Shown here: positions 40,870 through 47,867 of the stretch, one piece after another
Layout of the letters: every line of letters starts with the position of its first letter
How positions within the stretch are numbered: position 1 is the first letter of the stretch
DNA from: Parcubacteria group bacterium GW2011_GWC1_45_14
GTDB taxonomy: Bacteria > Patescibacteriota > Minisyncoccia > Moranbacterales > GWC2-37-73
NCBI GenBank assembly: GCA_001001345.1
Contig: LCKI01000006.1
Span: 1 to 48,475 of the forward strand
Length of the DNA: 48,475 nucleotides
Reading direction: 5' to 3'
Made by a program: the position numbers and the translations under genes
The notes under the pieces: generated by a model
The model's database searches: none
The model's input: only the letters and a program-made list of their open reading frames with translations
What the model was told of the DNA's origin: nothing

Positions 40870-41490
40870 TTATAAATTGAATCTTATTTTCAGTTCCGCT
40901 TCGTTCGAAATATTCATCACTTCGCCGTATCGGACGAAATTCCTCAACTTATAATATTCCATGATGAAATCTATCTCATCCAAACAAGGGAACGGGTGGA
41001 TGAACACTGATTTCTGAATCTCCGAAAATCCGATCTCTTTCAGCTTCTCCCTGAGGATGTTCCTGTCCCTCCTTTTCTTTTCCGGAATATCGAAAAACAC
41101 CATGCGCCACTTCTTGTCCCACCTCAAAGGCTCTTTTATCCTTAGGCCGTCTATGCGGAATTCCAAAACCCTTTTTTCGCCTTTTTCACTAAGGACTATC
41201 CTCGTGCTTCCGTCTCCGTTCTCGACGAAATCGACCAACCTCTCATGCCTGAATTCCCTGATCAACCTATAAAGATAATCCTTGTCGATAAAATTCCATT
41301 CTTTGCGGACTTTTTTGAATATGTATTTCTGCGACCTCGGGGAGCCGGCCAACCCCAAGGCGACCCCGGCTCCCAATAAAAGCAGGAATTTTCTCTTGGC
41401 AGGACTATAAATCCTTCTTGTTTTTTTATTTTTTGATTCCACCTCCTGAAATTTAAACAAAAAAAGAATGCTAACTATTATTCCAACCAT
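40870..41490 (-). CDS. PaaX/Cas2-like regulator, stand-alone
   Basis: A 206-residue frame. N-terminal hydrophobic segment (about residues 35-49, KFLLLLGAGVALGLAGSP), a winged-helix-like middle (about 60-115; YLYRLIREFRHERLV, RIVLSEKGEKR), and a C-terminal ferredoxin-like domain of Cas2 type (KKWRMVFFDIPEKKRRDRN with Asp134, then FSEIQKSVFIHPFPCLDEIDFI). Similar proteins are common in CPR genomes and are often labelled Cas2 without a CRISPR locus; there is no repeat array or other cas gene here. A transcription regulator or nuclease role is open. The true start may be GTG at 41448, since the upstream part overlaps a palindromic repeat. Confidence 0.75.
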   Translation of the reverse strand: MVGIIVSILFLFKFQEVESKNKKTRRIYSPAKRKFLLLLGAGVALGLAGSPRSQKYIFKKVRKEWNFIDKDYLYRLIREFRHERLVDFVENGDGSTRIVLSEKGEKRVLEFRIDGLRIKEPLRWDKKWRMVFFDIPEKKRRDRNILREKLKEIGFSEIQKSVFIHPFPCLDEIDFIMEYYKLRNFVRYGEVMNISNEAELKIRFNL

Positions 41491-41491
41491 C

Positions 41492-41517
41492 GACGACCGT
41501 CACTACTTGGAATATTT
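41492..41517. repeat. palindromic repeat with GACGACCGTC core, copy 3
   Basis: GACGACCGTCACTACTTGGA then ATATTT. ATTCCAA (41480-41486) and TTGGAAT (41507-41513) form outer arms. It lies at the 5' end of the Cas2-like gene. Confidence 0.6.
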
Positions 41518-41552
41518 ATGCGCGTATATACGCCAAACACAAGATGTGATGA

Positions 41553-42638
41553 TTAATCAAATCTCCCCAATTCCTCGATGAGCTTTTTCTGTTCGCGGGA
41601 AAGCTTCTTCGGCACATCCACAAGAATCTTCACCAGATGGTCGCCTCTTGATGACCCGCGAAGCGACGGCACCCCTTTTTCCTTGATTCGGAAAAGTTCC
41701 CCTGATTGCGTTCCCTGAGGAACCTTCATGGTCACATCCCCTTCGATAGTCTCCACGGAAATCTTATCCCCGAGAGCCGCCTGGGAGAACGAGATGTGCT
41801 CGGATGAAGTTATGTTATCATTATCCCTTTTGAATTTAGAGTGTGGCTTCACGTAGACATTGACATAAAGGTCTCCGCTTTGCGCTCCTTTTTCCCCAGC
41901 CTCTCCCTGGCCACGCACGGAAATAGTCTGTCCGCTTGAAATTCCCGCCGGGATATCGACTGAAATCTTCTGCTCCTCCTTGACCCTGCCTTCACCTGAA
42001 CATTTGTGGCATTTCTTGGAATATGTCTTGCCGCTTCCCGAACAGGTCGGACAAGTCGAAACCTGAGCGAATGAACCGAACACGCTTCGAACAGTCTGTT
42101 GGACCTTGCCGCTTCCCTTGCAGGTCGAGCAAGTTTCCTCCTTAGCCCCAGGCTCTCCTCCGTTTCCGTGGCACACGTCGCATTGCACCCTTCGATACAG
42201 ATTTATATCACGCTTGGCTCCGCGCACCATCTCCTCAAAGGAAATCTCCACATCCACCTGGATGTCACGTCCTGGCTGTCTTCGATCGCGCGTTTGCCTT
42301 CCCCCGAAGATATCCGAAAAGATGTCTCCGAATCCCTCGCCGAAATCGAATCCCTGCCCGCCGAAGCCTTGTTGGAAACCCGAAAAATCAAAACCACCGA
42401 AACCGGCTCCGCCTCCCGGACCGGCTCCTTCGAAAGTCTGACCGAACTGGTCATATTGCGAACGCTTAGACTTGTCGGAAAGCACCTGATACGCCTCATT
42501 GATCTCCTTGAATTTACTCTCGTCTCCACCAGACTTGTCGGGATGATATTTATGCGCAAGCTTCCGATAAGCCTTTTTTATCTCATCGTCGGAAGCTCCC
42601 TTGGAAACGCCCAATATGTTGTAAAAATCTTTAGCCAT
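41553..42638 (-). CDS. dnaJ: chaperone DnaJ
   Basis: Hsp40 co-chaperone of DnaK. The 361 residues include the J domain with HPD (32-34), a G/F-rich linker (about 68-110; [17 protein letters not shown]), four CxxCxGxG zinc motifs ([32 protein letters not shown]), and the C-terminal substrate domains ending [18 protein letters not shown]. No dnaK or grpE lies beside it. A CIRCE operator overlaps its promoter, so HrcA should repress it. Confidence 0.96.
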   Translation of the reverse strand: MAKDFYNILGVSKGASDDEIKKAYRKLAHKYHPDKSGGDESKFKEINEAYQVLSDKSKRSQYDQFGQTFEGAGPGGGAGFGGFDFSGFQQGFGGQGFDFGEGFGDIFSDIFGGRQTRDRRQPGRDIQVDVEISFEEMVRGAKRDINLYRRVQCDVCHGNGGEPGAKEETCSTCKGSGKVQQTVRSVFGSFAQVSTCPTCSGSGKTYSKKCHKCSGEGRVKEEQKISVDIPAGISSGQTISVRGQGEAGEKGAQSGDLYVNVYVKPHSKFKRDNDNITSSEHISFSQAALGDKISVETIEGDVTMKVPQGTQSGELFRIKEKGVPSLRGSSRGDHLVKILVDVPKKLSREQKKLIEELGRFD

Positions 42639-42672
42639 TTTGTTTTCTTATTATCCTTCTTACTACCCATAA

Positions 42673-42701
42673 ATATTACAACCAAAATAAAAAATTAGCA
42701 A
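42673..42701 (-). promoter_or_regulatory. promoter of dnaJ
   Basis: Minus strand: -35 TTGCTA (42696-42701), 17-base spacer, -10 TAATAT (42673-42678). The -35 lies inside the CIRCE arm. Confidence 0.7.
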
Positions 42702-42721
42702 TCCCCACTTCGGAGTGCCAA
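42695..42721. promoter_or_regulatory. CIRCE element (HrcA operator) upstream of dnaJ
   Basis: TTAGCAATC, nine bases, GAGTGCCAA. The consensus is TTAGCACTC-N9-GAGTGCTAA, so each arm has one mismatch (16 of 18 match) and the spacing is exact. It overlaps the -35, which fits repression by occlusion. Confidence 0.88.
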
Positions 42722-42731
42722 AAAGCTCTTA

Positions 42732-43853
42732 TTAGCGGATGACTTCCGCTTCCCGGGTCTCAGTTACGACACTAACCAATCCAGCCTTTCTCAGGACCCA
42801 GAACATCCCGGCTGCGATTCCTGTCCAAAAACGGGACGCGAACGAACCCAAGGGTATCAATGTCAAAAACAAAACCATGGTAAAGATAAGCGGCAAGACC
42901 TTGGATTTTTCTTTTCCCGCTCTCGGCTCAGCCAATTCGTCAATTTTTGAATTCATGATAACCACAAAAAGGTCCGAGACTTTCTCGTCGCCCTTGATTT
43001 CCGAACCCGCAGACTTGGAAAGTTCCTTTTTCCATTCCCGAATGATGTCTTGTTTTATCTGGGGGGAAACGGATGGCATTTTCAATGACGACCCGCTCTC
43101 GAAAGCCTCCAATTGTTTCCTTTCGTCATTGGTCAATTTCCTTCCCAGCTCGTTCTCGATCATTTTTTCCGCCTGGTCCTTTTGGAGGCTGCTGGCTCCA
43201 GACTCCAATTTGTTTTTAATTTCCTCTCCCTCCTTCTTGATTATCGTCTCATATATCTCTCCCAAAAACTCATCGGTCGTGATCTCGTCGCTTTTCACCT
43301 GCTGGAATTCCGGACTGATGCGCGGAAGGACCATGTTTATCACCCAGCTGGTGGTGCCGCCTTTGCTTATGTTCGGAGCGATCCTCTCGCTCTCCAGGGT
43401 CCTTATGGAAAAATAGTACTGGCTGGAAATCATCAGCACGAACGCAATCACGACCAGGAAGATTCCCCTGTGCAAACTTTTCATCAGATGGATTTTGATG
43501 CTGGTTTCGATGTCCTCCTCGATGCTCCTTTGGGCCGCGTAAACGAATACCCATGACAGGGCGACCGTCGCCAGATGAAGAAAGCTGTGAACGAAAAAGA
43601 AACTGACCGACAGGGAAACGAAAAACGCGGCCCAGAGCAAAACCCTTTTACGAACGAGCACTATTGAAAGACTCAGCATGACCGCGAAAAAAGAAAACCA
43701 CCCCAAAGGCACCCAGAAATCGCTCGCACCCTCGGCGAAAATCGCCCTGTCCACCGAATACCAAGAAAAAAATGCGGCGACGACTGTCAGAAAAAGCAAA
43801 ACATGGAAAAGTATTTTTTTAGGCATGGTTTTTGTCAGCATTAAAAAGTTCAT
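42732..43853 (-). CDS. polytopic membrane protein, function unknown
   Basis: 373 residues from the ATG at 43853; an upstream TTG lies inside the -10 box and cannot be used. Four TM helices in the N-terminal half (about residues 10-30, 42-60, 66-85, 86-105) and one after a basic segment (about 128-148). A large soluble middle domain follows (about 165-305, charged and helical; YETIIKKEGEEIKNKLESG, ENELGRKLTNDERKQLEAFE). Two more TM helices (about 320-360) end the protein. The ENELGRKLTxDERxQL segment resembles a helical regulatory motif but I cannot name it. A nearly leaderless message is predicted. Confidence 0.65.
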   Translation of the reverse strand: MNFLMLTKTMPKKILFHVLLFLTVVAAFFSWYSVDRAIFAEGASDFWVPLGWFSFFAVMLSLSIVLVRKRVLLWAAFFVSLSVSFFFVHSFLHLATVALSWVFVYAAQRSIEEDIETSIKIHLMKSLHRGIFLVVIAFVLMISSQYYFSIRTLESERIAPNISKGGTTSWVINMVLPRISPEFQQVKSDEITTDEFLGEIYETIIKKEGEEIKNKLESGASSLQKDQAEKMIENELGRKLTNDERKQLEAFESGSSLKMPSVSPQIKQDIIREWKKELSKSAGSEIKGDEKVSDLFVVIMNSKIDELAEPRAGKEKSKVLPLIFTMVLFLTLIPLGSFASRFWTGIAAGMFWVLRKAGLVSVVTETREAEVIR

Positions 43854-43864
43854 ATTATGACCCA

Positions 43865-43873
43865 ATTATACCA
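43865..43873 (-). promoter_or_regulatory. extended -10 promoter, nearly leaderless
   Basis: Minus strand TGGTATAAT (43865-43873). The predicted start near 43858 is only about 5 bases before the ATG at 43853. Confidence 0.6.
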
Positions 43874-43893
43874 GACAAAACAAAAAGGACGAA

Positions 43894-43922
43894 CCCCGTA
43901 AAATCGCTTCGCGATCACGGGG
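43894..43922. repeat. GC-rich hairpin between two membrane-protein genes
   Basis: CCCCGT..ACGGGG enclosing ATCGC-TTCG-CGAT. Style and position suggest a dispersed palindrome or transcription end; there is no T-run. Confidence 0.5.
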
Positions 43923-43962
43923 CACGCCCCAAAAATCTTTACCCTAAACCGACCGTCTACGA

Positions 43963-44352
43963 CTAATTCCTGCCTCCGAAGACATGCTTCATCTTCCTTC
44001 CGGATTTCAGAAAAAGCTTGATAGAAAAAATTACATAAAAAACGATCGCATAAAATGCCTGGACCGCCATCATGCCAGCAAAATCAAGTCCCAACATCCC
44101 ATTACGGAATATCCCTCCCCCGTGCTCAAGCATTCCCAGAAGAGACAGCAGTCCTTCGAAAGGGATCGCGAAAAGCGAGATGAAACTGTAACAGAAAAAA
44201 GCGACAGCGGAAAAGATGTTTCCGGCAGCACTGGCTTCAAGATTGAAAAAGAAATTAAAAACCACATAGGCTACCACGGGAACGACCAACATAAAAGGAA
44301 CGGATGCCACAAAGATTTTTTCGCTGTTGGGCTTGAAAATTTTTGCAAACAT
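43963..44352 (-). CDS. small membrane protein, function unknown
   Basis: 129 residues from the ATG at 44352 (MFAKIFKPNSEKIF). An upstream ATG at 44382 would fall inside a hairpin GTGAAAT/ATTTCAC, so the shorter form is preferred. Three TM helices: about residues 14-34 (SVPFMLVVPVVAYVVFNFFF), 45-75 and 95-115. A glycine-rich loop (LEHGGGIFRNG) separates the last two and a basic tail KSGRKMKHVFGGRN ends the protein. No family was recognised; it has its own extended -10 promoter at 44431-44439. Confidence 0.6.
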   Translation of the reverse strand: MFAKIFKPNSEKIFVASVPFMLVVPVVAYVVFNFFFNLEASAAGNIFSAVAFFCYSFISLFAIPFEGLLSLLGMLEHGGGIFRNGMLGLDFAGMMAVQAFYAIVFYVIFSIKLFLKSGRKMKHVFGGRN

Positions 44353-44430
44353 AATTTCTTGTCCCGTGAAATTGCACTTCATTTCACTGGGATGTTTTTA
44401 TTAATTAGCTGGAAATTTTCCAGTGGCAAT

Positions 44431-44439
44431 ATTATACCA
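44431..44439 (-). promoter_or_regulatory. extended -10 promoter of the 129-residue membrane protein
   Basis: Minus strand TGGTATAAT (44431-44439), the same motif as at 43865. A CTGGAAATTTTCCAG palindrome lies just after the predicted start. Confidence 0.6.
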
Positions 44440-44517
44440 TAAAAAATACGAAAAATCCATCGAAAAGGGAAAGTTATCCACATGTGTTCCTTTTGCCTTA
44501 TGGAAGCCTCCTATCGC

Positions 44518-44550
44518 CATAAAAAACGGACCGGCAAATTCACCGGTCCG
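44518..44550 (-). terminator. terminator after the MazG-like gene
   Basis: Minus strand CGGACCGG..CCGGTCCG followed by six T; about 35 bases past the stop at 44584. Confidence 0.9.
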
Positions 44551-44583
44551 TGCGATGGAGGAAATTTCCATCCTTATTTTTCC

Positions 44584-45264
44584 TCAAATCGGATCACCCG
44601 TATTGCGAAGAATAAGGATGTTTTCTTTTTCCGAAGTGACCGAACATATCCTGGCGATGTCATTTTTCTCGAACCTATGGAGGACTTTCACCGTCCTCTC
44701 CGCGTCGTACCCGAAAAGTTTTTCGACGAATCCCGCTTCCGCCCCGAACACGAACAAGTCCGCCAGCAGCTTCGGATCGACTTTCTCCAGAACATCCCAC
44801 AAAGCCGCCTTGTCCGGCATGCCGTGGGAACATTCCACGAACCTTTTCCAGTCGCGTGTGCGCAAAAGCGTCAAGAGAACCGTCTGCTCGGAAAAAAACC
44901 CGCTTGTCTCATTCTTCTTTCTTTTTTCCCGCATCTTGCATGGAACCGGCGGAATCTCCATGACGATCCCTTTGCCGAATTCCCCTTTTTTCTTTTTCTT
45001 TTCCATCCTTGCTTTTTCCACTTCAAGAAGTCCGATACCGAGTTCTTTCAATAAAGCCCTGACGCTGTCCTGCAAATCCACAACTTCTTCGATGACCTGC
45101 TCTCTGGTCTTGGCGCGGGCAAGTTCCCTTACTTCCTCAAGGATCTTTCTCCGGATGTATTTGAGACGCTCCTTCGGACTCTCCAAGATCCGATGTTTGG
45201 GCACTATGCCTTCTTCGCGAGTCCTGATTTCGACTATCTTGTCCCTGACCAATTTCTCCGCCAT
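44584..45264 (-). CDS. MazG-like nucleotide pyrophosphohydrolase fused to a C-terminal domain of unknown function
   Basis: The ATG at 45264 (MAEKLVRDKIVEI) follows AAGGGGGTGCT, a usable Shine-Dalgarno; an upstream frame extension lacks both. Residues 1-105 match the all-alpha NTP pyrophosphohydrolase type seen in phosphoribosyl-ATP pyrophosphohydrolase-like proteins: KLVRDKIVEI at the start, ILEEVRELARA (ExxE) and IEEVVDLQDSV (ExxD) as metal-binding helices, then ARMEKKKKKGEFGKGIVME. Such enzymes clear non-canonical nucleotides. The last about 115 residues (SEQTVLLTLLRTRDWKRFVE, FGAEAGFVEKLFGYDAE) are helical and unrecognised. A terminator follows. Confidence 0.72.
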   Translation of the reverse strand: MAEKLVRDKIVEIRTREEGIVPKHRILESPKERLKYIRRKILEEVRELARAKTREQVIEEVVDLQDSVRALLKELGIGLLEVEKARMEKKKKKGEFGKGIVMEIPPVPCKMREKRKKNETSGFFSEQTVLLTLLRTRDWKRFVECSHGMPDKAALWDVLEKVDPKLLADLFVFGAEAGFVEKLFGYDAERTVKVLHRFEKNDIARICSVTSEKENILILRNTGDPI

Positions 45265-45298
45265 AGCACCCCCTTTTTTTTCCACAAAGGTTTTATAT

Positions 45299-45310
45299 TC
45301 GAATATTCGA
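45299..45310. promoter_or_regulatory. 12-bp palindrome in a divergent promoter region
   Basis: TCGAATATTCGA, perfect, between the divergent MazG-like and amber-interrupted genes; a TATAAA lies next to it on the minus strand. A possible operator, based only on symmetry and place. Confidence 0.4.
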
Positions 45311-45389
45311 TTTTTAACGAACGATGCTTCCGAAAAGGATACCCCGAAATATTGGAAGATGCAAGGGTATCCCGAACGGCTGGTACCAT

Positions 45390-45418
45390 TTGACAAAAGA
45401 CCTTTCCGGGAGAAGAAT
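45390..45418 (+). promoter_or_regulatory. promoter of the amber-interrupted gene
   Basis: -35 TTGACA (45390-45395), 17-base spacer, -10 AAGAAT (45413-45418). Predicted start near 45425, 35 bases before the ATG. Confidence 0.7.
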
Positions 45419-45459
45419 GGAGCAAAGCTCATTAACAGTTTAATGACAAGGAGGACGCC

Positions 45460-45834
45460 ATGGGCAATATGAATCGTTTCGATATCAAGAGCTAGAAAGA
45501 TCGTTTCGAACAGGTTATCTCCAATCTCAAAAATCCCAACTTTGAAATCGCTTTTTTATATTCCAAACTGCAGGAATTCTATGGCCATCAAGATCCCTTG
45601 GTGCAAATGGTTCTTTTCATGATCTGCAAATACCGTCCCGAATTATACGATGTTCTTGGCGGCTTCTATGAAAGAGCACTCGCCATTCAAAGAGCGCAAG
45701 AAGAAATGGAAGGAATTATAAAAAGGACGGTTTTCGTATCAAGAATCCTAAACTATGCATTTCGCGAAAGCATAAAAGCGAATTTCACGACATCGCGCAT
45801 CCTAAATTCCATTCTCTGGAAATTTTCAGCTTAA
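45460..45834 (+). CDS. small protein interrupted by an in-frame TAG at codon 12
   Basis: A textbook expression unit: promoter at 45390, AAGGAGG Shine-Dalgarno (45448-45454), ATG at 45460 and a strong terminator at 45862. The frame reads MGNMNRFDIKS, then TAG (45493-45495), then runs open for 112 more codons (KDRFEQVISNLKNPNFEIAF, LYSKLQEFYGHQDPLVQMVL, ILNYAFRESIKANF) to TAA. The part after TAG looks like real helical protein and uses codons like its neighbours. Without readthrough only an 11-residue peptide or a product from an internal start (for example ATG at 45598) would be made. A recent nonsense mutation, stop readthrough or a sequence error are all possible. The protein family is not recognised. 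Confidence 0.6.
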
Positions 45835-45861
45835 GCAGTCCGCGGCCTGCGAGCAGAACGA

Positions 45862-45905
45862 AATAAGCCGGAACTGTCAATGCTAGTTCCGGCTTATTAT
45901 TTTTA
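45862..45905 (+). terminator. terminator of the amber-interrupted gene
   Basis: 14-bp stem AATAAGCCGGAACT/AGTTCCGGCTTATT, then ATTTTTA. Strong and close to the TAA at 45834. Confidence 0.9.
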
Positions 45906-45912
45906 ATAAAAT

Positions 45913-45936
45913 AAAACCCGCCAAATTTTGACGGGC
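45913..45936 (-). terminator. terminator of the 122-residue orphan gene
   Basis: Minus strand GCCCGTCAAA..TTTGGCGGG followed by TTTTATTTTATT. It is convergent with the plus-strand terminator just to the left. Confidence 0.85.
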
Positions 45937-45968
45937 TTTATGGCCACAAAAAAGTATCCGCGTAACCG

Positions 45969-46337
45969 TCATTCGACAGTCACCTGCATATAAAAGATGA
46001 GATGGGAAAGCTCCGCCGAAAAAGCGCAAATATGCTCAACATCCCTTTTATCGAGTCTTGCCACGAGACTATTTCCGGCCGCTCGCTTCAAGCCGAAAAA
46101 AATAAGATAGAGCGCTTTTTCTTTATCTTCTTTGGAATATTCGGAAGACAGGACTGAAATGATCGCTTCCTGAATCTTTTCTCCCTTCTTTCCTCTCTGG
46201 AAATCGTCCTCTTTGAGATTCCTGAGTTGGTTGTTTATGTCGTACAGCTGACCGGGAGCCAAGTGCCTTTCACCCTTGCCTCCTCTGACAAGAAAATCGA
46301 CGCGTTCTTTTTCCGGAAGTGAAAATATGTCCACCAT
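45969..46337 (-). CDS. hypothetical soluble protein, 122 residues
   Basis: Not recognised. It is a charged helical protein without signal or TM segment: MVDIFSLPEKERVDFLVRGG, HLAPGQLYDINNQLRNLKED, IQEAIISVLSSEYSKEDKEK, and a C-terminal hydrophobic helix region FSAELSHLIFYMQVTVE. A GAGGAG Shine-Dalgarno precedes the ATG. It ends at a strong terminator that faces the amber-interrupted gene. First of four minus-strand small genes to the right edge. Confidence 0.6.
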   Translation of the reverse strand: MVDIFSLPEKERVDFLVRGGKGERHLAPGQLYDINNQLRNLKEDDFQRGKKGEKIQEAIISVLSSEYSKEDKEKALYLIFFGLKRAAGNSLVARLDKRDVEHICAFSAELSHLIFYMQVTVE

Positions 46338-46390
46338 ACGATTTCTCCTCTTCGAAGTGATTAGTAATTTAATGAGTCCGACAAAAGAAA

Positions 46391-46729
46391 CTATTCATCC
46401 TCTGCCATGCGATTGTTTCTACGAATTTCCCTTAGTTGCAACCAAAGATCCGCTAATCCGTTGGTATCAGCCTCGGCTTTCTTGAACCGTGCTATGATCC
46501 TGCTCGATTCCTTTTTCTTTTCCGATTCGGAAAGTTGGTCGCTTTCATTAATACGGATTAATCCAACATCCAACCCGCAGGGTCTGCTTCCCTCGATCCA
46601 GCGCCTCAAAATCAATTTATTTTTAAGCTCCCTGAAAGTAAATTTAACGAAGATGCTCAATAAGAGCGTATAAAGGAAAAAATATGGCGAAGTAGGAATA
46701 CAAATCTCAACTATTCCAAATTCGTGCAT
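46391..46729 (-). CDS. hypothetical single-TM protein, 112 residues
   Basis: Not recognised. N-terminal TM helix (about residues 13-32, PYFFLYTLLLSIFVKFTF), then a basic stretch (RELKNKLILRRW) and a soluble helical cytoplasmic part with ESDQLSESEKKKESSRIIAR and LADLWLQLREIRRNNRM. A GGAGG Shine-Dalgarno sits 7 bases before the ATG. A TTGACA/TATAGA promoter overlaps that Shine-Dalgarno, which would give an almost leaderless message; a second, weaker promoter upstream would include the Shine-Dalgarno. Confidence 0.6.
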   Translation of the reverse strand: MHEFGIVEICIPTSPYFFLYTLLLSIFVKFTFRELKNKLILRRWIEGSRPCGLDVGLIRINESDQLSESEKKKESSRIIARFKKAEADTNGLADLWLQLREIRRNNRMAEDE

Positions 46730-46741
46730 TTAAATACCTCC

Positions 46742-46770
46742 TCTATAGTGTTGTTCTATTTTATTGTCAA
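46742..46770 (-). promoter_or_regulatory. promoter of the 112-residue TM protein
   Basis: Minus strand: -35 TTGACA (46765-46770), 17-base spacer, -10 TATAGA (46742-46747). The GGAGG motif begins right after the -10, so a transcript from here would start at or past the Shine-Dalgarno. Confidence 0.55.
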
Positions 46771-46845
46771 AATACGGTACTGAATTCTATCAAAATATGA
46801 CAAAAACACAAGGAGAAACTTGAATATCGAAACTCGAACACGCCT

Positions 46846-46881
46846 AAAAAAACAGAACCCGGGGGGAAATCCTCCCGGGTT
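46846..46881 (-). terminator. terminator of the 86-residue gene
   Basis: Minus strand AACCCGGGAGG..CCCCCCGGGTT, then CTG and seven T. Confidence 0.88.
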
Positions 46882-46901
46882 CTTGGTTTGCCACCTATCT
46901 T

Positions 46902-47162
46902 TCAAAAGAAACGGGGCAAGGTTCCGACAACCGTACCATCGGCTGCGGAAAAGACCAACTGCTCTCCTTCGTCTTCGCAAAAAATCGGAGTCCGGGGATC
47001 ATACCCTGAAGGCAACACCTTGATTGGTGGAAAAACGTAGGAATTGTATTGATCGACAACTTCCATTAACTTGCCGATCGTACCGGGAATAATGACATGT
47101 GATGAAACATCGACTTCCCTCCTTTTCAGATCAATTGCCACATTGCCTTCCAATACCTGCAT
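46902..47162 (-). CDS. hypothetical small beta-rich protein, 86 residues
   Basis: The ATG at 47162 (MQVLEGNVAIDLKRREVDVS) is chosen because AAGGAGG lies 8 bases upstream; an upstream frame extension has none. It is short, with strand-like segments (VLEGNVAIDL, HVIIPGTIGKLMEVV, YVFPPIKVLP) and a C-terminal GEQLVFSAADGTVVGTLPRFF. It is probably a small beta barrel; no family is recognised. A consensus promoter is at 47237-47265 and a strong terminator at 46846-46881, so it is a complete single-gene unit. Confidence 0.65.
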   Translation of the reverse strand: MQVLEGNVAIDLKRREVDVSSHVIIPGTIGKLMEVVDQYNSYVFPPIKVLPSGYDPRTPIFCEDEGEQLVFSAADGTVVGTLPRFF

Positions 47163-47236
47163 CTTCGCATCCTCCTTGAGTTGGTTTTTTGCCGCTTTTT
47201 TAGTTATGGAAAAGGTACTATAAGAAAACATTATCA

Positions 47237-47265
47237 ATTATAAATCCTATTCGCCGTCGCGTCAA
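47237..47265 (-). promoter_or_regulatory. consensus promoter of the 86-residue gene
   Basis: Minus strand: -35 TTGACG (47260-47265), 17-base spacer, -10 TATAAT (47237-47242). Predicted start near 47230. Confidence 0.85.
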
Positions 47266-47300
47266 AACTACGCATAAAAACGCTCTTCGTGCCCGGCATT

Positions 47301-47339
47301 TAAAACGACCCCGCCTCGGCATTTGCCTGGCGGGGTCGT
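47301..47339 (-). terminator. terminator of the 111-residue gene
   Basis: Minus strand CGACCCCGCC..GGCGGGGTCG, then TTTTAAA; 10 bases past the stop at 47349. Confidence 0.85.
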
Positions 47340-47348
47340 ATGTGCGGT

Positions 47349-47684
47349 TCAAAAACTTCGTTTGCTGATAAACTCGATCAGCTGCATCTTTCTTTCCTCC
47401 GGGAGGCCTTTCGATGCCCGAATCTCCTTCTGTAGAAAACTGATTTTTTCCTGGAAAAATAATTTGCAATTTTTCAATGTTCTGCGGATCAGATCGCAAT
47501 GCTGGGCCACCTGTTCCTCGGAACAATTTCCCATCTCCTGCTCTTTCAAAATGCTCCGCATAAGGGATTTAAGATCGCCGCTCCCACTTAAAAAGCCGTA
47601 TTTCAGATTTTCAGGAAACATCTCGGCGAAATCCAGCATGCAGATCGCAAGAGGCACTACTTCCTCGGGAAAAATCTTATCCAT
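47349..47684 (-). CDS. hypothetical helical protein, 111 residues
   Basis: Not recognised. A soluble all-helical protein: PEEVVPLAICMLDFAEMF, KSLMRSILKEQEMG, EEQVAQHCDLIRRTLKNCKL, FFQEKISFLQKEIRAS, PEERKMQLIEFISKRSF. Five Cys/His residues are spread without a metal-site pattern. A GGAGGAG Shine-Dalgarno is placed well. It has its own terminator; no convincing -10 was found upstream, although a TTGACA lies at 47740-47745. Confidence 0.6.
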   Translation of the reverse strand: MDKIFPEEVVPLAICMLDFAEMFPENLKYGFLSGSGDLKSLMRSILKEQEMGNCSEEQVAQHCDLIRRTLKNCKLFFQEKISFLQKEIRASKGLPEERKMQLIEFISKRSF

Positions 47685-47803
47685 AATCTCCTCCGCGCTA
47701 TGGGTTATGGTTTTATATCCGATCGCTATTTGTTCCGTTTTAATGTCAACTGGTTTTCAAAAAAGGATACCACCCGAAGCGCAGAAAAGCAAGAAGGAGC
47801 GGG

Positions 47804-47837
47804 ATAAAAAGAAAAGGGTGGGAAAATTTCCCACCCT
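47804..47837 (-). terminator. terminator of the 127-residue gene
   Basis: Minus strand AGGGTGGGAAA/TTTCCCACCCT, nearly loopless, followed by TTTCTTTTT. Confidence 0.88.
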
Positions 47838-47867
47838 CTCGGTAACTTCAGCACCGTTGGCCGATTG

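Noticed and set aside
40870-41490. Evidence of a CRISPR-Cas system from the Cas2-like protein
   Set aside because: There is no direct-repeat array and no other cas gene in the window; this protein type is common as a stand-alone gene in CPR bacteria.
43853-43865. TTG start at 43865 for the 373-residue membrane protein
   Set aside because: It overlaps the extended -10 box and has no Shine-Dalgarno; the ATG at 43853 is preferred.
45493-45495. TAG or TGA reassignment (alternative code) as the cause of the in-frame stop
   Set aside because: galU ends in TAG at the expected position, and intact genes show no in-frame TGA or TAG, so the standard bacterial code holds.
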